Assembly: GCA_023389105.1 (NCBI GenBank)
Contig: JAEWEY010000004.1
Coordinates: 790,226-854,225 of the forward strand
DNA: 64,000 nucleotides
Reading direction: 5' to 3'
Source of the DNA: Pseudomonadota bacterium
GTDB taxonomy: Bacteria > Pseudomonadota > Alphaproteobacteria > Sphingomonadales > Sphingomonadaceae
The stretch's first letter is position 1. Every line of letters begins with the position of its first letter. The notes below the pieces were generated by a model that did not search any database, had not been told where the DNA came from, and saw only the letters and a list, made by a program, of their open reading frames with translations. Below are positions 58,765-64,000 of this stretch, one piece after another. Made by a program: the position numbers and the translations under genes.

Positions 58765-59505
58765 ATGAGCCGCCCTAGCGATCGCCTTGTCCTTGCATCG
58801 ATCCATGACGTGTCGCCGCGCTTTGAGCGCGAGATCGACCAGTTGCTCGATCTGCTTTCGCCTCACGTCGGGCGCCGTCTCGCCATGCTCGTGGTCCCCA
58901 ATCACTGGGGCGATTCCCCGATCGTCCCCGGCGGGGCTTTCGCCCGAAGACTGCGCAATTGGGCTGACGAGGGGATCGAGATGTTCCTGCACGGCAGCGT
59001 GCATCGCGCGACGACGCCGGTCGCAAGTTCTCAGGATCGATTACGCGCTCGCTGGATGACCGCCGGCGAAGGAGAGTTCCTTTCGCTAAGTGCAGACGAT
59101 GCCCAGATCAAAATCCGTCATGGGCGCGCATTGCTCGAAGACATCATTGGAAAACCCATTGCCGGCTTCATCGCGCCCGCCTGGCTATACAGCGATGGTG
59201 CCAAGATCGCCCTGGAGAGAGCGGGATTGCCGATCGCCGAGGATCATTTCCACGTGTGGTCGCCGGCAACCGGGAAGAAGCTGACCAGCGGTCCCGTGAT
59301 CACATGGGCAAGCCGGACCAGGCCGCGCCTTGCCTCGTCCCTGCTCGCCGCGCCAATCGTCCGCAAACTACCGATGCCAGTCCTCCGCATCGGGGTTCAT
59401 CCCCCGGACGTCCGCCACCCGGCCTTAGTGCGAAGCATCACCAAAACCTTCCGGTCTGCCGTCGCGCATCGGCGACCGTCCGCTTATGCGGAATTGCTCA
59501 GCTAG
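58765..59505 (+). CDS. DUF2334 polysaccharide-deacetylase-like protein
   Basis: This 246-residue protein belongs to the DUF2334 group of the polysaccharide deacetylase fold. SIHDVSPRFE gives the His/Asp metal pair, MLVVPNHWGD and EMFLHGSVHR follow, and GFIAPAWLY and LRIGVHPPDVRHP complete the fold. The target polymer is unknown. ATG 58765 fits homologue starts; ATG 58726 would add 13 residues. It is divergent from the glycosyltransferase, 82 nt apart, and may act on the same surface glycan. Confidence 0.85.
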   Translation: MSRPSDRLVLASIHDVSPRFEREIDQLLDLLSPHVGRRLAMLVVPNHWGDSPIVPGGAFARRLRNWADEGIEMFLHGSVHRATTPVASSQDRLRARWMTAGEGEFLSLSADDAQIKIRHGRALLEDIIGKPIAGFIAPAWLYSDGAKIALERAGLPIAEDHFHVWSPATGKKLTSGPVITWASRTRPRLASSLLAAPIVRKLPMPVLRIGVHPPDVRHPALVRSITKTFRSAVAHRRPSAYAELLS

Positions 59506-61232
59506 AAATTGCGCAGCTTCCAGAATTCGAGGGCTGCGTCAGGCTGGAGCGGCTTGGCGAAATAGAATCCCTGGCCCGACGCGCAGCCCAGCGTCGCAAG
59601 CGTCGTTGCCAGTTCGACCGTTTCAATGCCTTCCGCCGTGGTCGACATGCCAAGCGCTTCGGCAAGACCCAGCACCGCGCGGACGATTGCGACCGCGTCG
59701 GGATCGCTCATCATTCCCGACACGAAGCTCTTGTCGATCTTCAAGACGTCGATCGGCAGCCGTTGCAGATACGCGAGGCTCGAATAGCCGGTGCCGAAAT
59801 CGTCCATCGCGACGGTCGTATCCAAGGCTTTCAAGGCGTCGAACACGCGGGTGGCCCGCGCCGGATCCTGAACGATCGTGCTTTCGGTTAGCTCGAGGGT
59901 CAGGCGGTCGCCCCCGATGCCGCTCGATTTCAGCGTACTTTCGACCATCGCGGGGATGTCGTCCCTCGCTACCTGGATCGCCGAAAGGTTTACGCCGACG
60001 TACACGGGGAGCCTCATGCCCGCCTCGCGATCCCACGCGGCAAGTGTCTGCGCTGCCCGGTCCATCGCCCAGCGGCCCAGCGTGAGAATCAGCCCTGATT
60101 CCTCGGCGACCGGGATGAACTCCGATGGACTGATCTCGCCGCGCTCCTCGTGCGTCCAGCGCGCAAGCGCTTCAAAGCCTGACACTTCTCCGGACTTCAG
60201 ATTGATGAGCGGCTGGTAGAAAAGGTCGAGCTGATCTTTTTCGAGCGCGCGGCGAAGTTCGGTTTCGATCGAGAAGCGGCGCCGGGCCTCCGTCGCCTGC
60301 TTGGGCTCATAGACCTGCGGGCGGCCCACGGCCTTTGCTTGTTTGACTGCAAACTGGGCATTGCGGAAGAGCTCTTCGGAATCCTGGCCGCCGTGCATCA
60401 GCGCGACGCCGATCGCGCATTCGACGCGGATCTCGAGCTCCGACAGCTTGAATGGCGCGGTCATGACCTGCTGGATCCGCTCCGCAGCGTTGAGAGCGTC
60501 CGTGACACCTCGGCGCAGGGAAACCAGAATGCCGAACTCATTCCCGCCCGTACGCGCCAGAATGTCTCCGGCCCGGAGAGCAAGGATCAGCCGCCGCGCG
60601 AAGGTGATTAGCAACTCATCACCGGCGAGGCTGCCCATCGATTCGTTGATGCGTGAGAAGCGCAACATGTCGACGACCAGCACCGCATGTTCGAGGTCGC
60701 GGCCCCTACCCACCGCCTCGACGGCTTCGGAAAAGGCCAACCGGTTGGGAAGCCCCGTCAGGCTATCCCGCAACATCTCTGCTCGCAGGCTGTTTTCGGC
60801 GCGGACCTCAACCGTGCGGTCGACGACACTCATCAGACAGCGATGCGCTGCCTCAGGAGTCGCCGACAGCGGCGAAACCTTGATGCGCAGGAACCGCTGG
60901 GAAAGCCCCTCACCGTCCGACCATTCGAGCTCGTCTGGCGAGCCGGCAGGATCTTTCAGATAGGCAAGCGTGAACTTCCCGGCTGTCGACCCGGCATAAT
61001 GCTTGAACGTTTCAACAAACTTTTCCGGGCTGCCGCGACATTCCGCCAGGTCGAGGAAGCGCGTGTTCGTCGCCTCGATCCAGAGCTTTCCGTCCTTGAG
61101 GCAGAAGATCGCGGCTGCGATCGGCAATGCGTCGAGCAGGCCGACGTCGTCAGCCGTCGCAAGTTGCGGAATCGTCGGTCTGTCCGGCCGGAGGTGATGA
61201 ACACCCGCCGATCGGGGAGCTGCAGCCTGCAT
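59502..61232 (-). CDS. GGDEF/EAL c-di-GMP protein with degenerate GGDEF
   Basis: This 576-residue protein has a PAS-like N-terminus (about 30-145), a GGDEF domain (about 150-300) and an EAL domain (about 325-570). The cyclase signature reads GGNEF (229-233), so diguanylate cyclase activity is doubtful and the domain may bind GTP as a regulator. The phosphodiesterase side is intact: EAL at 354-356, ELTES, DDFGTGYSSL at 477-486 and TTAEGIET. No transmembrane helix is evident. It overlaps the 3' end of the DUF2334 gene by 4 nt (convergent) and is 82 nt after parC. Confidence 0.92.
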   Translation of the reverse strand: MQAAAPRSAGVHHLRPDRPTIPQLATADDVGLLDALPIAAAIFCLKDGKLWIEATNTRFLDLAECRGSPEKFVETFKHYAGSTAGKFTLAYLKDPAGSPDELEWSDGEGLSQRFLRIKVSPLSATPEAAHRCLMSVVDRTVEVRAENSLRAEMLRDSLTGLPNRLAFSEAVEAVGRGRDLEHAVLVVDMLRFSRINESMGSLAGDELLITFARRLILALRAGDILARTGGNEFGILVSLRRGVTDALNAAERIQQVMTAPFKLSELEIRVECAIGVALMHGGQDSEELFRNAQFAVKQAKAVGRPQVYEPKQATEARRRFSIETELRRALEKDQLDLFYQPLINLKSGEVSGFEALARWTHEERGEISPSEFIPVAEESGLILTLGRWAMDRAAQTLAAWDREAGMRLPVYVGVNLSAIQVARDDIPAMVESTLKSSGIGGDRLTLELTESTIVQDPARATRVFDALKALDTTVAMDDFGTGYSSLAYLQRLPIDVLKIDKSFVSGMMSDPDAVAIVRAVLGLAEALGMSTTAEGIETVELATTLATLGCASGQGFYFAKPLQPDAALEFWKLRNF

Positions 61233-61314
61233 GCCGCGTCTATGGGCGGTGATGGGTTAATTCGACGTATCTTTCCCCTCTTAAGGGAGATTGTTAATCT
61301 GCTTTGTATTTTGC

Positions 61315-63534
61315 TCAGCCAAAGCGGTTCGAGCGCGGAAAGCCGATCGGCGGCATCCGGCCGGCAGCGCCGCGTGCGGCACGCCAGGGCGTAAGGTCGG
61401 TTTCCGTTCGCGTGCGGCCCGTTTCACCGCCAAGTGCCCAGCTTAGTCCATCGGCCAAGGTAAAGGCGATAATGTCGGACAAGCCGCCATCACGGTAGCG
61501 TTGCAAGGTCACCCCCTGTCCGCGGACCAGCTCCGGCAGTTCGGACAACGGGAAAACGAGCAGCTTGCGGTTTTCGCCGACCACCGCGACAGCATCCGCG
61601 TTCGCTGGAACAGGGCGAACGATCGCTACCCGCGAGCCCGGGCGAACGTTGACCAACTGCTTGCCCTTGCGCGTTTCGGCGAGGGTGGCCTCGGCGTTGG
61701 CGATGAAACCCTTGCCATCGCCCGACGCCAGCAGCAGTTTCATCTCCGGCCTGATCGTCACCAGCTGGACGATGTCCACTTCGGCGTCGAGGTCGATCAG
61801 CAAGCGGACAGGTTCGCCGAAACCGCGAGCGCTAGGCAGCTTGTCGCCCGCCAGGGTGTAGACCCGGCCGTTTGACGCGAACAGCGCAAGCCGATCCGTG
61901 GTCTGGGCATGGAAGTGGATGAACGGGCCGTCGCCCTCTCGCCATTTGAGGTCCCCGACCTGATCGAGCGCGAGATGACCCTTCATCGCGCGAATCCAGC
62001 CGCGCTGAGAGAGGATAACGGTGATCGGCTCCTTCTCGATCATTGCCGACCAGTCGATCTCGCGTGCCACGGCGGCAGCTTCGATCTGCGTGCGGCGTTC
62101 GTCTCCAAACTTCTCCTTGAGCGCCTGCAAGTCGCGCTTCAGGCGAGTACGCTGCCGGGCCGGGCTCTCGATCAGCTTGGCAAGGTCCTCGCGCTCCTTG
62201 GCGAGCGCGGCGCGCTCCTTGCCGATTTCCATTTCCTCGAGCTTGCGCAGCGAGCGGAGGCGCATGTTGAGGATCGCTTCCGCCTGCCGATCCGTCAGCG
62301 AGAATTCGGCCATCACGACGGCCTTGGGCTCGTCCTCCGTGCGGATGATCTCAATCACCCGATCGAGATTGAGATAGGCAACGAGGAAGCCGTCGAGCAG
62401 CTCGATGCGGTCGTCGATCTTGCCGATCCGCACCTGGCTGCGGCGAACGAGCACGTCGATCTGGAAGCTCAGCCATGCCGCCAGTGCTTCCTTGAGGCTC
62501 ATCACGCCCGGCGTGCGCGTGGCGTCGAGCACGTTGAGATTGAGCGGGAAGCGGATTTCGAGGTCGGTCAGCCGGAACAGGCTTTCCAGCAGCAGGTCCG
62601 GGTCGACCGTCCGCGCCCGCGGCTCGAGCACCAGCCGCACCTGCTCGTCGCTTTCGTCGCGCACATCGGCGAGGATCGGCAGCTTTTTGTCCGCGATCAG
62701 CTGCGCGATTTCCTCGATCAGCTTGGCCTTCTGCACGCCGTAGGGGATTTCGCTAACCAGCAGGTGCCAGCTACCGCCCTTCTCGGTGATCTTCTCGACC
62801 TTGGCGCGAAGCCGGAAGGAGCCGCGCCCGCTGACATAGGCGCGCGCGATCACGTCCTCGTCGTCGACCAGCACGCCGCCGGTCGGGAAGTCCGGACCCT
62901 TCACGAACTGCATCAGCACGCGGTCGTCGACCTTGGGATCGTCGATCAGCCTTTCGGCGGCATCGATCAATTCGCCGACATTGTGGGGCGGGATGCTGGT
63001 CGCCATGCCCACCGCAATGCCACTGGCGCCGTTGGCGAGCAGGTTCGGGAAGAGGCCGGGGAAAACCTCGGGCTCTTCCTCTTCACCATTGTAGGTCGGG
63101 CGGAAATCGACCGTGCCCTCGTCGAGACCGGTCATCAGCTGCATCGCGACCGCCGTCAGCCGGGCCTCGGTGTAGCGATAGGCGGCGGCGTTATCGCCGT
63201 CGATGTTGCCGAAGTTCCCCTGTCCGTCGACCAGCGGATAGCGAAGCGCGAAATCCTGCGCGAGGCGGACCATCGCATCGTACACCGACTGGTCGCCGTG
63301 CGGGTGGTATTTGCCGATCACGTCGCCGACGACGCGGGCCGACTTCTTATAGGCGCCAGCGGGGTCGAGGCGCAGCAGGCGCATCGCCCATAAAAGGCGG
63401 CGGTGGACGGGCTTCAGGCCGTCGCGGACGTCCGGCAGCGAGCGCGCGGTGATCGTCGACAGCGCATAGACGAGGTAGCGCTCGGACAGCGCGGCATCGA
63501 ACGGGGTTTCGATCACGGTATCGGAATCGGCCAT
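61315..63534 (-). CDS. parC: DNA topoisomerase IV subunit A
   Basis: ParC (739 residues) cuts and rejoins DNA to decatenate chromosomes, together with ParE. The N-terminus YLVYALSTITARSLPDVRDGLKPVHRRLLWAM and the catalytic tyrosine in ARAAYRYTEARLT-like NAAAYRYTEARLT are intact. The region GDVIGKYHPHGDQSVYDAMVRLAQ is the quinolone-determining region, with S-to-Q at the usual serine position (HPHGDQSVY in place of HPHGDSAVY form), so its drug response may differ. The C-terminal beta-pinwheel covers about 500-739. parE is outside the window. Confidence 0.95.
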   Translation of the reverse strand: MADSDTVIETPFDAALSERYLVYALSTITARSLPDVRDGLKPVHRRLLWAMRLLRLDPAGAYKKSARVVGDVIGKYHPHGDQSVYDAMVRLAQDFALRYPLVDGQGNFGNIDGDNAAAYRYTEARLTAVAMQLMTGLDEGTVDFRPTYNGEEEEPEVFPGLFPNLLANGASGIAVGMATSIPPHNVGELIDAAERLIDDPKVDDRVLMQFVKGPDFPTGGVLVDDEDVIARAYVSGRGSFRLRAKVEKITEKGGSWHLLVSEIPYGVQKAKLIEEIAQLIADKKLPILADVRDESDEQVRLVLEPRARTVDPDLLLESLFRLTDLEIRFPLNLNVLDATRTPGVMSLKEALAAWLSFQIDVLVRRSQVRIGKIDDRIELLDGFLVAYLNLDRVIEIIRTEDEPKAVVMAEFSLTDRQAEAILNMRLRSLRKLEEMEIGKERAALAKEREDLAKLIESPARQRTRLKRDLQALKEKFGDERRTQIEAAAVAREIDWSAMIEKEPITVILSQRGWIRAMKGHLALDQVGDLKWREGDGPFIHFHAQTTDRLALFASNGRVYTLAGDKLPSARGFGEPVRLLIDLDAEVDIVQLVTIRPEMKLLLASGDGKGFIANAEATLAETRKGKQLVNVRPGSRVAIVRPVPANADAVAVVGENRKLLVFPLSELPELVRGQGVTLQRYRDGGLSDIIAFTLADGLSWALGGETGRTRTETDLTPWRAARGAAGRMPPIGFPRSNRFG

Positions 63535-63617
63535 GGCCGTTCGCTAACAAGGGCGCTCGTCCGCTTCCAGACGGAGCGGCGGCTCAATCCCCAGATTTCT
63601 GGCCCGATCGCGGGCCG

Positions 63618-64000
<383 letters not shown>

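Noticed and set aside
61909..63393. Long open frame (about 494 codons) on the plus strand over parC
   Set aside because: It lies antisense to the well-conserved parC frame and its translation has no recognisable motifs; in high-GC genomes antisense frames of this kind are expected.

Overview
The window is a contiguous piece of high-GC alphaproteobacterial chromosome. The gene content points to the Sphingomonadaceae: a vgr-related HExxH protein, a UrcA family protein, a short-form DapB, a TonB-dependent receptor with a proline tail, hrcA-grpE next to rph-rdgB-hemW, an EL222-like LOV-HTH regulator and many 4-nt overlaps (ATGA/GTGA) between genes. This family assignment is inference from gene content. 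I see no rRNA, tRNA, insertion sequence, prophage or CRISPR array. Nearly every stretch longer than about 200 bases is coding.

Layout. 1-130: tail of rimO. 229-2794: small secreted protein, M17 aminopeptidase, MarR regulator and a lone SH3 fragment of a C40 peptidase. 2800-5360 (minus): acpP, fabF, mltG, with stem-loops between acpP and fabF. 5458-9872: vgr-related metalloprotease, large TonB-dependent receptor, FAD amine oxidase. 9869-12007 (minus): lipoprotein, hrcA, grpE. 12082-17315 (plus, apart from one small secreted protein): rph, rdgB, hemW, rsmI, yraN, gshB. 17472-18946 (minus): DUF484 and xerC. 19074-23144: Flp pilin, fsa, enoyl-CoA hydratase and a TadE/TadE/TadG set without the Tad export machinery. 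23349-28107 (plus): TelA-XpaC pair, a PDZ multi-TM GAF-like protein and a secreted partner. 28113-33722 (minus): CoA-transferase, carotenoid-type oxidoreductase, gor, pgi. 33800-36209: lepB-rnc-era. 36206-43268: cobB, DUF72, the overlapping chain dapB-permease-aminotransferase-nth, then alr, GFA and UrcA. 43416-49840: LysR, amine oxidase, glmS, a lipoprotein peptidase, glmU. 49886-53100 (minus): tonB-exbB-exbD-exbD plus a third exbD behind two terminators. 53299-56845: folB-SDR, DUF1285, NUDIX, CCA transferase. 56842-61232: LOV-HTH regulator in an operon with a glycosyltransferase, a DUF2334 deacetylase and a GGDEF/EAL protein. 61315-63534: parC. 63618-64000: start-less gene with at least 37 consecutive prolines.

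Functional themes. Envelope biology dominates: the Ton motor and a receptor, peptidoglycan precursor and processing enzymes (glmS, glmU, alr, dapB, mltG), signal peptidase I, pilin and pseudopilins, and a surface-polysaccharide and c-di-GMP group next to a blue-light regulator. The most unusual items are the kinase-less ComP-like receptor with its secreted neighbour, the exbD leader region with a possible small RNA or attenuator, the LOV-HTH/glycosyltransferase operon, and the very long polyproline tracts.
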